A DNA stretch of 64,000 nt from Polycladospora coralii (GCF_014773435.2 NZ_JACXAG020000001.1:558001-622000); one strand, 5' to 3'; shown: positions 44,343 to 54,476, counted from the stretch's first letter. Numbers and translations: made by a program. Notes: generated by a model not told the origin, from the letters alone.

Positions 44343-44525
44343 ATGGCCTCACTAGGTCAGAGAGATGTTTTCGATGGCGGAGGGTTAGTTTACGGTATTA
44401 ACATTCTTATTGTAGCTGATAATTCATTGGTTCCTCTTCTGTTGGATAGCAATATAACCTCAGGAGTGTATTTAATCGGTCTAACATTTGTACAGCAACT
44501 GTTAAAACAACACTCTAAATATTAG
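44343..44525 (+). CDS. Possible 60-residue protein
   Basis: ATG 44343 is preceded by AAGGAG at 8-nt spacing. The sequence (MASLGQRDVFDGGGLVYGIN, then ILIVADNSLVPLLLD...) is not recognised and is moderately hydrophobic. The site is good but there is no family support, so the gene is uncertain. Confidence 0.35.
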   Translation: MASLGQRDVFDGGGLVYGINILIVADNSLVPLLLDSNITSGVYLIGLTFVQQLLKQHSKY

Positions 44526-44781
44526 TGAATAAATGCTATAAGCTACCAAAACTAGTTCCAATCGTTTACAAAAAGTCATTATTAACTGATAAGGATTAAT
44601 GCATTTAGAGGTTCAGAAAGCTGTTAATACATTCGTTTAAACTAATATTGTACACGGAGTTAATTCTGAATTGGTTTGAAATATAATAGATTTACAAAAA
44701 AAAATCATTTACATTATTTAATTATCGTAGTATAATTTACATCCGCTTCATTAAAAAAAATATAAGGGAGTTGTTTTTTTC

Positions 44782-45171
44782 ATGTTAAGATCTGTCTATG
44801 CAAAGTTTGCTCTTTCATTCATGTTAATTTTGGCAGTTAGTTTCTTTAATGTTACAAACGCTTATGCTGCGATCAAGTTTACCACGAACATTTCTACTGA
44901 TAGCTATTTCCATTTGAAACTTGACGGAAAGACTTATTCTTCTATTGAATTTACCTTTAATGATTTTGAACAATTGGATGGTCTTGAAATTTCTACGTAC
45001 CATGCAAGTGATGCCGATGAAACTGCTAATCTTATTGACACCATCGTTTTAGATGGAGATACATCGACTGCTTATTTTGAAATCCCGCAAGATTCCGTTT
45101 ATAACATCAAGATGGCTAAGTTAGATAATGTTAATTTCGTCAGTGGTTCATGGGAAGTAGGCCGTAGATAA
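44782..45171 (+). CDS. Secreted protein of unknown function
   Basis: 129 residues with a clear signal peptide: basic MLRSVYAKF, hydrophobic ALSFMLILAVSFF, and an NAYA cleavage site before AIKFTT near residue 30. The mature part of about 100 residues is acidic and beta-rich (FHLKLDGKTYSSIEFTF; IVLDGDTSTAYFEIP). GGGAG lies before the ATG. It has its own terminator (45208-45245). I do not recognise a family. Confidence 0.7.
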   Translation: MLRSVYAKFALSFMLILAVSFFNVTNAYAAIKFTTNISTDSYFHLKLDGKTYSSIEFTFNDFEQLDGLEISTYHASDADETANLIDTIVLDGDTSTAYFEIPQDSVYNIKMAKLDNVNFVSGSWEVGRR

Positions 45172-45205
45172 TCGTTAAGTTATGAAAGATGATAAAAGGA
45201 ATAGA

Positions 45206-45246
45206 ACTACTCCCCTCTTGAGTAGATATGGGGGAGTAGCTTTTTT
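45206..45246 (+). terminator. Terminator of the secreted-protein gene
   Basis: CTACTCCCC / GGGGGAGTAG stem followed by CTTTTTTG. Confidence 0.8.
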
Positions 45247-45346
45247 GTAGGAAGCAGACACATAAGAAATGAGAAAATCAGTTAACGATTACTAAAAATC
45301 CAGCTTATGTTAGGTCTATGTTTATTGTATTCCTACGCAATTTAAA

Positions 45347-45384
45347 GAAGCTAGGCGTGTGGTTATTCCCACGTACCTAGCTTC
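45347..45384 (-). terminator. cvpA terminator overlapping the stop codon
   Basis: GAAGCTAGG and CCTAGCTTC arms with an inner CGTGG/CCACACG pairing. The cvpA stop lies in the loop region, and TTTAAATT follows on the minus strand. Confidence 0.7.
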
Positions 45385-45893
45385 CTTTGCATATTTGTTG
45401 TTAAATCTGGCATCGTTCCTAAAGTTGCTTGAGCAAACATGGAGTTTTTAACTACGGTCTGCCCTATTTGTCCAGGTAGCGCTTGCAAGATATTTAGACT
45501 GATAAACAACACTAAGGTGAATTGAAGTATACCAATCATAACGCCCCCTAGACGGTTTGCCGTCGTAATCAAAGGTAACCGAGCTATTTGATTAACGAAT
45601 GAGATGACTATGGAAAATAGGAGGCGACTCCCCATAAATAGTGCGAGAAATGAAATCCCATAATAAATCCACTGTCCGATTGGCAAATAGCCCCATAATC
45701 CTTGATTTAGGTCGATGGGTAATGGCATATTAGCTTTCATCCAAGGTGTCAATTTATCAGCATATCGATAGGCAGCCCATATTCCGATGAATACCCCAAC
45801 CAATGCACCCATCTGAAGAATAAGACCGCGCTGATATCCTCGAAACAAAGAAAATGCTAAAACGAGCAGCAAGAAAAAATCTAGTCCGTTCAT
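45363..45893 (-). CDS. cvpA: CvpA family protein
   Basis: A 176-residue membrane protein with four spans, starting FFLLLVLAFSLFRGYQRGLI and containing GALVGVFIGIWAAYRYAD and ANRLGGVMIGILQFTLVLF, the typical CvpA pattern. Members are linked to colicin V production in E. coli and to envelope stress elsewhere; the exact role in Bacillales is unclear. It follows zapA closely, as usual in this order. Confidence 0.88.
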   Translation of the reverse strand: MNGLDFFLLLVLAFSLFRGYQRGLILQMGALVGVFIGIWAAYRYADKLTPWMKANMPLPIDLNQGLWGYLPIGQWIYYGISFLALFMGSRLLFSIVISFVNQIARLPLITTANRLGGVMIGILQFTLVLFISLNILQALPGQIGQTVVKNSMFAQATLGTMPDLTTNMQRKLGTWE

Positions 45894-45905
45894 ACCATCC
45901 TTCCT

Positions 45906-46154
45906 TTACGGTTCTTCATCCTCAACCAAGTGTAAAATTTCATCATGCTCTTGTTTGAGTTTTAAGTATGCATCTGCAATATTGACAGCTGCAAGGACGG
46001 CTAAACGTGTTGTATCTAATTTGGGGTTTTTATCTGCGATTTCCTGCATTTTTTCATCTACATGGTTAGCCACTTGTCGCATATGACTAGGACTTGCTTT
46101 TCCTGTCAAATGAAATTGTTGTCCATAAATTTCCACTACTAATTTATTTCGCAT
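45906..46154 (-). CDS. zapA: Cell division protein ZapA
   Basis: An 82-residue FtsZ-ring-stabilising protein. VEIYGQQFHLTGKASPSHMRQVANHVDEKMQEI is the family N-terminal domain, followed by a coiled coil (AVNIADAYLKLKQEHDEIL). Its position between pheT and cvpA matches Bacillus. AGGAGG precedes the ATG (46154) by 7 nt or so. Confidence 0.92.
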   Translation of the reverse strand: MRNKLVVEIYGQQFHLTGKASPSHMRQVANHVDEKMQEIADKNPKLDTTRLAVLAAVNIADAYLKLKQEHDEILHLVEDEEP

Positions 46155-46201
46155 CTTGAAGCCTCCTTCACGCAGTGCAGGTTCGTCTCACCAAGGATAG
46201 A

Positions 46202-48637
46202 CTATCGCAATTTCGCATCAAAGGTTACTTCTAATGATTGCACGATCGCATCATGCGCCGCTTGTACTTCTTCATCCGTTAGCGTACGTTCTTTTGACCG
46301 ATATACAAATGAGAAAGCCACGCTTTTCTTTCCTTCTCCTACCTGTTCACCAACATAAACATCAAACAGGGTAATCTCTTCTAATAATGCTCCCCCTGCT
46401 TCTTTTATTTTTTCTTTAACCGAGCCTACAGGTATCGCTTCATCTACTACTAGCGCTAAATCCCGCGTCACAGCTGGGAACTTTCCAATAGGCGCGTAAA
46501 TAAGATCATCCATTTCATCATTTAAAAAGGTTTCTAAATCTAATTGAAACACAACAGTTTCTTCTAGATCCATATTTTGAGCGAGCTTAGGATGGAGTTG
46601 ACCGATTAAGCCTATTTTTTGATTTTCAATATAGATTCCAGCCGTTCGTCCTGGATGAAAACCGATAGGCGATTCTTCACGGAAAGTTGGCTCAGCTAAT
46701 CCGAGACGAGATAGCATAGCCTCTATGATCCCTTTCATCTCAAAGAAGTCATTTTGCGGCTGTTGCTTTTGCCAAATAGAAGGAGTAATCGGTCCAGTTA
46801 CTAAGCCTGCTACTTCAAAACGCTCATCTGGTAACTTCGTCAACTGCTCTTCTGTTGTAATATACGTTTTCCCTAATTCAAAAATACGAACGCGATGATT
46901 GCCATGTTTAACATTATAACTGGCCGTCTTGATTAAATGTGGAAGTAGGCTGGTACGTAAATAAGCGTGTTCATTACTCATTGGCATCGCTATCGCAATT
47001 GATTTTTCATTTTCATGTAAAGATGCGATTGCACTACTGGCTCCCTCAGAAGTTAAACTGTACGTAATCACTTCATTTAATCCTAAGGCTCGTAAAGAGC
47101 GGCGAATAATTCTGCGTGTATGTTGGTTTCTCGTTAAACCACCTGGTGTTTGTTTGCCCCACAATAAACTAGTTGGAATTTGATCATATCCATACAAACG
47201 TGCTACTTCCTCAATCAAATCAACTTCGATCTTGATATCTGGGCGACGTGAAGGAATTTTAACAGCGTAATGATCCGTCATTTGCTCTGTTTCTAAACGT
47301 AAACGTCTAAAAATGTCCATCACTTGCTCTTCTTTAACATCCATACCTAACACTTTTATTAACTGTGAATGACGTAGATCAACCGTGAATTCATTTCTTT
47401 CTAAACTACCCTTGACAACAACTTGACTAGAAGCACTTCCACCAGCAATTTGTTCCAATAACTGACGAGCACGATGAATAGCTGCGATAATCTTATCCGG
47501 ATCAACACCTTTTTCAAAACGGCTACTTGCATCCGTGCGTAATCCAGTCTGACGAGAAGCCACACGTGTTAAAGTCGGATCAAAATAAGCAGACTCTAGT
47601 AGTATCGACTGTGTATTTGTCGTTACTTCAGCATTTTTCCCGCCCATGATACCTGCCAGAGCAATCGGTTTCTCACCATCTGTAATCATGAGCGTATCAC
47701 GCGTACAGGTGCGTATTTCACCATCTAATGTTGTAACGACTTCATTTTCTTCGGCACGTCGTATACATATCGCTTCACCAGAGAGATTTCCCAAATCAAA
47801 GGCATGGAGCGGTTGTCCGGTCTCAATCATGACATAATTGGTTACATCTACGATATTGTTAATCGGACGAATGCCCGCTGAAATCAAACGGTTTTGCATC
47901 CATTGTGGAGAAGCTCCTACTCTCAAATCGGTAATGGTTTGCGCTGCATAAATCGGGCAATCCGCTTCCGATTCTACTTCAATACGAAAAGTTTCTGCTA
48001 GCTCTGCATCAATGGGGGTATCCAGCTGTGGTAAACGTAGCTCGCGGTCAAAAATAGCAGCCACCTCAACCGCCACCCCCATCATACTTAAACAATCAGA
48101 ACGGTTTGGAGTAAGCTGTAACTCGATCACTTGATCATCCATGCCCATATACGAGTGAATATCCGTACCAATTGGTGCATCTTCACTGAGAACCAAAATG
48201 CCATCCATCTGTTCCTTCATGAGCACTTTATCAGGTAATCCTAACTCTTTAGCTGAGCAAATCATACCAAAAGAGTCAACACCACGAAGTTTCGCTTTTT
48301 TGATTTTAAAATCTCCTGGCAATTTGGCCCCCACTTCTGCTACAGGTACGCGTTGTCCTGCTGCTATATTGGTGGCACCACATACAATTTGCAGTGGCTG
48401 ATCTTTCCCTACATCTACTGTACAAACTTGTAGACGATCTGCTTCAGGGTGTGGTGTCACTTCTTGCACATAGCCTACTGTAACACCTGTAACACCTGCA
48501 TCTCTTGTATAGATGACTTCTACTTCAATACCAGTCCGATTCATTTCTTCCGCAATATCTTCTGGAGAAATACCGTTTAAGTCTACATATTCTTTTAGCC
48601 ATTCATAAGATACTAACATGAACCTTACTCCTTTCAC
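46202..48637 (-). CDS. pheT: Phenylalanine-tRNA ligase beta subunit
   Basis: The 811-residue beta chain of tetrameric PheRS. The N-terminal tRNA-binding (EMAP-like) domain spans about residues 40-150 ([19 protein letters not shown]), followed by B3/B4 editing ([26 protein letters not shown]), B5 ([17 protein letters not shown]) and a C-terminal anticodon-binding fold ([14 protein letters not shown]). The ATG at 48619 (MLVSYEWL) is probably the true start, since the ORF overlaps pheS otherwise. It is transcribed with pheS under T-box control. Confidence 0.95.
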   Translation of the reverse strand: MKGVRFMLVSYEWLKEYVDLNGISPEDIAEEMNRTGIEVEVIYTRDAGVTGVTVGYVQEVTPHPEADRLQVCTVDVGKDQPLQIVCGATNIAAGQRVPVAEVGAKLPGDFKIKKAKLRGVDSFGMICSAKELGLPDKVLMKEQMDGILVLSEDAPIGTDIHSYMGMDDQVIELQLTPNRSDCLSMMGVAVEVAAIFDRELRLPQLDTPIDAELAETFRIEVESEADCPIYAAQTITDLRVGASPQWMQNRLISAGIRPINNIVDVTNYVMIETGQPLHAFDLGNLSGEAICIRRAEENEVVTTLDGEIRTCTRDTLMITDGEKPIALAGIMGGKNAEVTTNTQSILLESAYFDPTLTRVASRQTGLRTDASSRFEKGVDPDKIIAAIHRARQLLEQIAGGSASSQVVVKGSLERNEFTVDLRHSQLIKVLGMDVKEEQVMDIFRRLRLETEQMTDHYAVKIPSRRPDIKIEVDLIEEVARLYGYDQIPTSLLWGKQTPGGLTRNQHTRRIIRRSLRALGLNEVITYSLTSEGASSAIASLHENEKSIAIAMPMSNEHAYLRTSLLPHLIKTASYNVKHGNHRVRIFELGKTYITTEEQLTKLPDERFEVAGLVTGPITPSIWQKQQPQNDFFEMKGIIEAMLSRLGLAEPTFREESPIGFHPGRTAGIYIENQKIGLIGQLHPKLAQNMDLEETVVFQLDLETFLNDEMDDLIYAPIGKFPAVTRDLALVVDEAIPVGSVKEKIKEAGGALLEEITLFDVYVGEQVGEGKKSVAFSFVYRSKERTLTDEEVQAAHDAIVQSLEVTFDAKLR

Positions 48638-49635
48638 ACCGATTTAAATTGATCTAGGAAACGTAAATCATTCGTATAAAGCTGGCGGATATCGTCAATA
48701 TCATATTTTAGGATGGCAATACGCTCCACACCCACACCAAAAGCAAATCCTGTATATACTTCAGGATCGTATCCAACTCGCGCAAGTACATCTGGATGTA
48801 CCATACCTGCTCCGAGAATTTCAATCCAACCTTTTTCTGGATGATAGATATCTACTTCAACACTAGGCTCAGTAAATGGGAAAAAACTAGGGCGTAGGCG
48901 CATTTCAATTCCGGCACCAAACATTTTTTGTGCAAAGGCAAATAAAACACCATTTAGTTCGCTCATCGATACATTTTGATCTACGACAAGGCCTTCGATT
49001 TGGGTAAACTGGTGGGAATGAGTCGCATCATCATCATCACGACGATAAACTTTTCCAGGACAAATAATTCTTACTGGTGCTTCACCTTTTTTCGCTTCCA
49101 ATGTTCGAATCTGCACAGATGAGGTATGCGTTCTCAATAACATCTCAGGATTAATATAAAAAGAATCTTGCATATCCCGTGCTGGATGTTCTTTTGGAAG
49201 ATTTAATGCTTCAAAATTATATTGATCCGTCTCCACTTCTGGCCCTTCCGCCACTCCAAATCCCATCCCGATAAATATGTCCTCAATTTTTTCAATCATC
49301 GAGTTGAGTGGATGTGCAGTTCCGATCTCTTGTGAAATACCTGGCAAAGTAACATCTAACTTTTCCAATTGTAATCGTTCTTCTAATTCTGCTTCCTCTA
49401 GTGCCGTCTCTCTGTCAATCAATAAAGACTCAATGACGCCACGTACTTCATTAGCCACTTTACCCATTTGTGGTCTCTCTTCCGCGGGCAATCCTCCCAT
49501 ACCACGTAAAATACTGGTTAATTCTCCTTTTTTTCCTAAGTATTTAACTTTCAAATCACGTAACGCGGTAATGTCATTGGTTTCTAATATAGCCGTTTCG
49601 GCTTCTGCCTGCAAAGTATGTAGTTTTTCTAACAT
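48634..49635 (-). CDS. pheS: Phenylalanine-tRNA ligase alpha subunit
   Basis: A 333-residue class II catalytic subunit. The N-terminal coiled coil ([18 protein letters not shown]) is followed by the catalytic core with motif 2 in [19 protein letters not shown] and motif 3 [22 protein letters not shown] precedes the ATG. A T-box leader lies directly upstream (49660-49945), so expression responds to uncharged tRNA-Phe. Confidence 0.96.
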   Translation of the reverse strand: MLEKLHTLQAEAETAILETNDITALRDLKVKYLGKKGELTSILRGMGGLPAEERPQMGKVANEVRGVIESLLIDRETALEEAELEERLQLEKLDVTLPGISQEIGTAHPLNSMIEKIEDIFIGMGFGVAEGPEVETDQYNFEALNLPKEHPARDMQDSFYINPEMLLRTHTSSVQIRTLEAKKGEAPVRIICPGKVYRRDDDDATHSHQFTQIEGLVVDQNVSMSELNGVLFAFAQKMFGAGIEMRLRPSFFPFTEPSVEVDIYHPEKGWIEILGAGMVHPDVLARVGYDPEVYTGFAFGVGVERIAILKYDIDDIRQLYTNDLRFLDQFKSV

Positions 49636-49659
49636 CCACGTATACTCCTTTCTGATTTA

Positions 49660-49945
49660 CCTTTTTAAAAACAAAAAAACCCCACGTCCTAAGGGACGAG
49701 AGATTCGCGGTACCACCCTTTTTGAAAAATAGCCATCGCTATTCTTCCACTTTGTATGAGATAACGGCCCATGAACCGACTCCTCCTACAGTGACTCTCG
49801 CCAGTTCAGAGTGATAGCTTCAGAGTGAATTTCACTTGAGGACACCATAGTATTGTTTCCAGTCTAGACAATACCTCTCTGAGATGGCTCAACAAGTTAC
49901 TTATCTCCTTCATCGCATTTACCCAATATGAAACAAAATCCATTC
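49660..49945 (-). promoter_or_regulatory. T-box leader of pheST
   Basis: The T-box core AAGGGTGGTACCGCG (minus strand, 49720-49706) is clear, followed by the terminator CGTCCCTTAGGACG-TGGGG-TTTTTTTG at 49672-49700. Stem I elements (GATGAAGGAGATAAGTAAC) lie near 49920-49900. I cannot place the specifier codon with certainty, but pheS directly behind implies Phe. Confidence 0.93.
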
Positions 49946-49996
49946 CTATTATAGCCCTTACATATCACATCACGCAACAGTTAACTGATAAATGTC

Positions 49997-50812
49997 TTAC
50001 ATTCTTGAGGCCATATGTACTTGTCGCACATACTCATAAAGTAAAACAGATGCTGTAACCGAAACATTTAAAGACTCAGTCTGCCCCAGCATCGGAATTT
50101 GAACGGTTTGATCGATCTGTTCTAGTAGCGCTGGCTGTACACCTCGTGCCTCATTTCCCAATAAAATGGCACATTGCCTTGCATAAGAATAATTGTAATG
50201 AAAGGTACCAGCGTGTGGGCTTGTACCCATCACAGTAATGCGTTTCTGCTCCAGCAGTGGGATGATCTGGGTCAAATCGACATCAAGCAGTGGAACACGA
50301 AAAAGTGAACCCATTGCTGAGCGAACCACTTTGGCATTGAAGGGATCTACTGTCCCTTCTCCCAGAAAAACCGCTCGTACGCCAGCTGCTTCCGCAGTAC
50401 GGATGATGGTACCCAAATTCCCCGGATCTTGAATGGCATCAAGTAGCAAATAAAGCCCCTCTGCTTCGCTGGACCAGATTTCATCCAGTTTAAAGGTGGG
50501 CAACTTAATCACCGCTGCCAAGCCTTGCGGATGATTTGTTTCTGTTAAAGTTTGAAAGATTGAAGGAGATACATAATAAACATCTATTTCACTTAAATAC
50601 GTATGGTTTTTTAGATCTTGAATTTCCACCTTAGCGTCTTCTGCGATAATAAGTGCTAAAAAGGGCTGTTTGGCCTTAATCGCTTCTAAAATTAAGTGTT
50701 CCCCTTCTATGAAAAGTTCTTGCCTTTGAAATCTCCCTTTTTTCGTTTGTAATTTTTTCCAATTTTTGATGTGTTGGTTTTGTGGTGAAGTGATAGAATG
50801 AATATTAGTCAT
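49997..50812 (-). CDS. TrmH/SpoU-family rRNA methyltransferase (YsgA-like)
   Basis: A SpoU methyltransferase of about 271 residues that 2'-O-methylates RNA. Motif 1 is LLLDAIQDPGNLGTIIRTAEAAG, motif 2 NAKVVRSAMGSLFRVPLLD, and motif 3 ILLGNEARGV followed by QIPMLGQTESLNVSVTASVLLYE, which gives the knotted C-terminal SAM site. ATG 50812 has AGAAGG upstream; the start at 50860 adds residues overlapping the ktrA gene. In Bacillus ysgA sits at the same place upstream of pheS. Confidence 0.92.
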   Translation of the reverse strand: MTNIHSITSPQNQHIKNWKKLQTKKGRFQRQELFIEGEHLILEAIKAKQPFLALIIAEDAKVEIQDLKNHTYLSEIDVYYVSPSIFQTLTETNHPQGLAAVIKLPTFKLDEIWSSEAEGLYLLLDAIQDPGNLGTIIRTAEAAGVRAVFLGEGTVDPFNAKVVRSAMGSLFRVPLLDVDLTQIIPLLEQKRITVMGTSPHAGTFHYNYSYARQCAILLGNEARGVQPALLEQIDQTVQIPMLGQTESLNVSVTASVLLYEYVRQVHMASRM

Positions 50813-51470
50813 CTTGATCTGCCTTCTCTCGAAACTTTCGTAGATCATCATTATGACCAATTACGACAAGCATATCCCCTTCTTTTATGGCATCTGTTGC
50901 CAGCGGTGCAATGTTAAATTTTTCATCACTTTTAATGGCCATGACATTACAGCCAAATCGAGCTCTAATATCTAGTTCTTGCAAGCTTTTCCCACCTAAA
51001 TATTTACGAGCGATAATCTCGACAATGCTGTAGTCTTTAGAAAGCTCCACATAGTCGAGAATATTAGGGGAGATGAGATTATGTACGACTCTTACACCCA
51101 TGTCACGCTCCGGATATACCACTCTATCTGCACCGATTTTTTCAAGAACTTTACCATGTAATTCATTCTGTGCCTTTACAACAACCTTATGAATCCCCAT
51201 CTCTTTTACAAGTAGTGTCGTCATAATACTGGATTGAATATCTTTCCCTATCGACACGACTACAACATCGATATTTTGGATTCCTAGTGCTTTTAATGCT
51301 GATTCATCGGTCGAATCTGCTTCTACCGCATGGGTGACGATTTGCGAAATATCTTGTACACGCTGTGTATCACTATCAATCGCCAAAACTTCATAGCCCA
51401 TGGAGTGAAGTGTCTTAGCCACACTCCCTCCAAATCGACCGATACCAATAATTGCAAAAGTTTTACTCAC
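50805..51470 (-). CDS. ktrA: KtrA-type potassium channel regulatory subunit
   Basis: A cytosolic RCK/TrkA protein of about 221 residues. N-terminal Rossmann FAIIGIGRFGGSVAKTL and the acidic ribose-binding AIDSDTQRVQDI are seen, and the C-terminal RCK_C domain (IDIRARFGCNVMAIKS; EGDMLVVIGHND) follows. It gates KtrB-like K+ transporters on binding ATP/ADP or c-di-AMP. No ktrB is in the window. The GTG start at 51470 has GGGGAGG 9 nt upstream. Confidence 0.92.
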   Translation of the reverse strand: MSKTFAIIGIGRFGGSVAKTLHSMGYEVLAIDSDTQRVQDISQIVTHAVEADSTDESALKALGIQNIDVVVVSIGKDIQSSIMTTLLVKEMGIHKVVVKAQNELHGKVLEKIGADRVVYPERDMGVRVVHNLISPNILDYVELSKDYSIVEIIARKYLGGKSLQELDIRARFGCNVMAIKSDEKFNIAPLATDAIKEGDMLVVIGHNDDLRKFREKADQDD

Positions 51471-51527
51471 TTTATATAACCTCCCCAGCTCCAATGATGG
51501 CGATTCATTCTGCAACTAAATTTCATT

Positions 51528-51557
51528 CGGATAAAGTTAATCTTTGCGTACATTCTA
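51528..51557 (+). promoter_or_regulatory. Sigma-G-like promoter of sspI
   Basis: CGGATA (51528-51533), 17 nt, CATTCTA (51551-51557), close to the forespore sigma-G pattern and 23 nt before the sspI start. It fits forespore expression of a small acid-soluble protein. Confidence 0.55.
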
Positions 51558-51579
51558 ATAGAGGAAAGGGGTGTATCAA

Positions 51580-51792
51580 ATGAACTTTAACGTACGCGGT
51601 GCAGTCATTAACAACATTCATAACATGGACAACCAAGAACTGCAAGGTCTCATTGAGGATTCTATCGGTGGAGAAGAAAAAATACTCCCCGGTTTAGGTG
51701 TCCTCTTTGAAGTGATTTGGAAAAACAGCTCATTAGAAAATCGAAATGTGATGATCGATACTTTACATGATAAGCTTTCCCAAATTCAGTAG
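51580..51792 (+). CDS. sspI: Small acid-soluble spore protein I
   Basis: A 70-residue SspI: MNFNVRGAVINNIHNM at the N-terminus and EKILPGLGVLFEVIWKN in the middle are the family signatures. It coats or is packed with the spore core; SspI is a minor SASP. The start is ATG 51580 with GAGGAAAGGGG upstream; a start at 51571 is less well spaced. It is a solid marker for endospore formation. A terminator follows at 51799-51828. Confidence 0.93.
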   Translation: MNFNVRGAVINNIHNMDNQELQGLIEDSIGGEEKILPGLGVLFEVIWKNSSLENRNVMIDTLHDKLSQIQ

Positions 51793-51798
51793 GAAAGA

Positions 51799-51828
51799 AC
51801 GTACACCCTTGCAGGTGTACGTTTTTTA
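51799..51828. terminator. Terminator between sspI and the M42 peptidase gene
   Basis: ACGTACACC / GGTGTACGT stem, followed on the plus strand by TTTTTT. Confidence 0.85.
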
Positions 51829-52902
51829 GTAGAGGGCATTTACAGTCTCTTGATCTAGCCGTTGGACAATCGCAACGAGCCAGCGATTTAACATCTCAGC
51901 ATCCAGTTTATCAATAATGGAAGCATGACTATGTATATATCGTGCAGGTATGCCTAATGTAACCGTAGGAACACCAATGTCATGGATATGGATATGACTC
52001 GCATCTGTAGCACCACGCTGTATCCACTCATATTGAAAGGGAATGTTTTCTGTTTCTGCCACTTTTCGGACGAGGTCAACCAATCCTTGATGAGGTACAT
52101 GACCCCCATCATAAAGAACAAGGGTTGGACCTTTTCCTAGTACACATTCACTTCCCAAGTTACCCATACCAGGCGTATCAGAGGCAATCCCTACATCTAC
52201 TGCAATGGCAACATCAGGTTTAACAACCGCAGTGGCTGTGTGTGCGCCACGTCTTCCTACCTCTTCCATCACGGTTCCCACCGAGAATAACTGATTTGGA
52301 AGTTCTTTTTCAGCTAATTGCGCCATTACTTCTACCACAGCTGCGCAACCAAAACGATTATCCATCGCTTTTGCCAACCATCTGTTTGAGTTACCCATTT
52401 CTGTAAAAGGAGAGATCGGTACTACCGTATCACCAGGACGGACGCCTAACTGCTCGGCTTCTTCTTTGCTTTCTACACCAATGTCAATATATAACTTTTC
52501 TAGTGGCGTACCTTTCTTTCTTTCCTCTAAGCTCATTACATGAGGTGCTTTTGATCCAACAACTCCCAGAATATTTCCAGCTCTCGTTATTACATCTACA
52601 CGTTGAGCTGGTAACACCTGACTCCACCATCCACCTAGTGTCTGAAATTGTAAATACCCATCCTCAGTAATACGTGTGATTAAAAATCCAACTTCGTCCA
52701 AATGACCCGCCAACATGACTTTAGGGCCTTTTTCCCCTTTACGCGCGATTAATCCACCCAATCGATCTGTTCTTATCTCATCCGCATAAGGTGTAAGCCA
52801 TTTCTTCATCACTTCACGTACCGGACCTTCATTACCAGGTACACCATGGATATCGGTTAACGCTTGCAATAGTTGTTTAAATGAGTGCTTCTTCTTATCC
52901 AA
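51826..52902 (-). CDS. M42-family aminopeptidase (FrvX/YsdC-like)
   Basis: Cobalt/zinc aminopeptidase or glutamyl peptidase of about 358 residues. Metal ligands are visible in LAGHLDEVGFLI, in AMDNRFGCAAVVEV, and as EEVG (GTVMEEVGRRGA) and later DVGIASDTPG; the C-terminal His is in IPARYIHSHAS. The start TTG 52902 is preferred (GAGG at 8-nt spacing); ATG 52953 would add 17 residues. Such peptidases degrade peptides in the cytosol. Confidence 0.88.
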   Translation of the reverse strand: MDKKKHSFKQLLQALTDIHGVPGNEGPVREVMKKWLTPYADEIRTDRLGGLIARKGEKGPKVMLAGHLDEVGFLITRITEDGYLQFQTLGGWWSQVLPAQRVDVITRAGNILGVVGSKAPHVMSLEERKKGTPLEKLYIDIGVESKEEAEQLGVRPGDTVVPISPFTEMGNSNRWLAKAMDNRFGCAAVVEVMAQLAEKELPNQLFSVGTVMEEVGRRGAHTATAVVKPDVAIAVDVGIASDTPGMGNLGSECVLGKGPTLVLYDGGHVPHQGLVDLVRKVAETENIPFQYEWIQRGATDASHIHIHDIGVPTVTLGIPARYIHSHASIIDKLDAEMLNRWLVAIVQRLDQETVNALY

Positions 52903-52960
52903 TTCATTCACCTCGTTAAAAAAACTGACTCCATCATACCATAAATAAGCCATGACATGA

Positions 52961-52984
52961 AAAAAGCCCGCTTTTCAGCGAGCC
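52961..52984 (-). terminator. Terminator behind the YjcZ-like gene
   Basis: GCTCGCT-gaaa-AGCGGGC stem read on the minus strand, followed by TTTTTTC. Confidence 0.75.
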
Positions 52985-53031
52985 TCATCTACTATGAACG
53001 TTCATTACCAGCGCAAGTTTCTGGCGTGTAA

Positions 53032-53163
53032 TTAACACCAACCACCAAATCCTCCATATCCTCCATATCCGAAGAAACCCCAGAAACAGAAGAAAGCGAT
53101 GATCAATATGATAATGATCGCAATACAAATCCAAATCCCACCATAAGGCAGATAACCACTCAT
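53032..53163 (-). CDS. YjcZ-like membrane micropeptide
   Basis: A 43-residue peptide, MSGYLPYGGIWICIAIIIIL followed by IIAFFCFWGFFGYGGYGGFG and GWC. It has one hydrophobic span and a Gly/Tyr/Phe-rich tail of the kind seen in YjcZ-type sporulation-linked peptides of Bacillales. AAAGGAGGAG lies 6 nt before the ATG, and a terminator follows the stop closely. The family call is by pattern only. Confidence 0.75.
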   Translation of the reverse strand: MSGYLPYGGIWICIAIIIILIIAFFCFWGFFGYGGYGGFGGWC

Positions 53164-53244
53164 GTGACTCTCCTCCTTTCTTTCTCCCTCAACAACAAAA
53201 TATGTGAGAAGATCAGAAATGGGTTGGACAAATCACCATACTTA

Positions 53245-53691
53245 TCAGCCCGAAATATTTTTGATCTGAACCCTTATCATCCACATCAATATACTAATCA
53301 AAACAAATGCAGTAAGTGCCAAAAAGGGAATGGTGATAAAGCCGAGCCAATTAATATATACACCACTACAGGGCACCCCTACCGTACAAGATGAAGTTTG
53401 AGCGATTGCAGGTACTTTTTGTACGAGATAATGATAGAATGATAAGCCGGTACCGATTAAGGAAAGCGCCAGTACGTAACCTGTAATCTGTAAATCTCTT
53501 CGGTACGCCGCAACACCTAAAATAAGTACAAGTGGATACATCAAAATGCGTTGATACCAACATAATTCACATGGAGTAAATCCGTTGACCTCACTGAAAT
53601 ATAAACTCCCACCCATTGCAATGAGTGCAATCAACCAAGCGGCATATAACAACCAACTACTCATTTGAGCCTTGTCTGCCGTATAACTCAT
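53245..53691 (-). CDS. bdbC: Disulfide bond formation protein BdbC/DsbB-like
   Basis: A 148-residue quinone-linked oxidase that reoxidises BdbD. It has four spans, and the first Cys pair is in FTPCELCWYQRILMYP; a second pair is in TSSCTVGVPCSGVYINW. It overlaps the bdbD stop by 4 nt (ATGA), so the two are co-translated. Substrates may be exported Cys proteins. Confidence 0.92.
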   Translation of the reverse strand: MSYTADKAQMSSWLLYAAWLIALIAMGGSLYFSEVNGFTPCELCWYQRILMYPLVLILGVAAYRRDLQITGYVLALSLIGTGLSFYHYLVQKVPAIAQTSSCTVGVPCSGVYINWLGFITIPFLALTAFVLISILMWMIRVQIKNISG

Positions 53692-54386
53692 TTTTGATTT
53701 AACTCTTCTTCAATCACTTTTTTAATATTTTCGTAGTCTAAACCATTTTCAAGCACTTTTCCGTTAATCACGATAGAAGGCACTCTTTGGATATTATTGG
53801 TGACGGCCATCTCGTTATCAGCTTCTACATCTTTAAGATAGGTTTTATTCTCCATATCTTTCTTCACTTGTTCAGCATCTACTTCAGGAATATTTTTTTT
53901 GATTAAGTCCGTTAAAAATTCTGGAGTTGCCCACTCTGTATGTTTATCTTGTTGATTTGCATAAACAACATCATAATATTTCCAAAAAGCACTCGGGTTT
54001 TGTTTAAAAACAGACTCTCCTCCAATTCCCGCCGTAATCGAATCTTCACCTAAGAATTGATAGTTCGTAAAATAAAATTGAACTTTACCGGTATCAATAT
54101 AGTCCTTTTTCAATTGCGGATAAATGGAATCGTGAAAATCTTTACATGAAGGACATTTGTAATCACCAAACTCCATGACTTTGACTGGTGCGTTTGCATC
54201 ACCGATCATCGGTTGCCCCTCGTAAGATATTTGAGTCTCGGCTTGTTTCACAGGCTCACTATCTTTGGATAAATATGCAAATGCAATTACGCCAATAAAC
54301 CCAACCAACACAGTAACAAGTATGATGATTTGTAGTAAATCTTTACTTTTATTTGCTTTATTTCTTTGATTTTTACTCGGCAACAA
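53688..54386 (-). CDS. bdbD: Thiol-disulfide oxidoreductase BdbD/DsbA-like
   Basis: A 232-residue membrane-anchored thioredoxin-fold protein: one N-terminal span (LLQIIILVTVLVGFIGVIAF), then the DsbA-like domain with active site GDYKCPSCKDFHDSIYPQL and the cis-Pro region RVPSIVINGKVL. It introduces disulfides in secreted proteins, with BdbC as its electron acceptor. It forms an operon with bdbC. Confidence 0.92.
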   Translation of the reverse strand: MLPSKNQRNKANKSKDLLQIIILVTVLVGFIGVIAFAYLSKDSEPVKQAETQISYEGQPMIGDANAPVKVMEFGDYKCPSCKDFHDSIYPQLKKDYIDTGKVQFYFTNYQFLGEDSITAGIGGESVFKQNPSAFWKYYDVVYANQQDKHTEWATPEFLTDLIKKNIPEVDAEQVKKDMENKTYLKDVEADNEMAVTNNIQRVPSIVINGKVLENGLDYENIKKVIEEELNQK

Positions 54387-54476
54387 AAACCTCTCCTCTA
54401 CTCATGATTCTATCTATGATCATAGCAATTTTTTTGCGTTCTGGCTATTATTTTTACTTGATCGCCACATAAAAAT

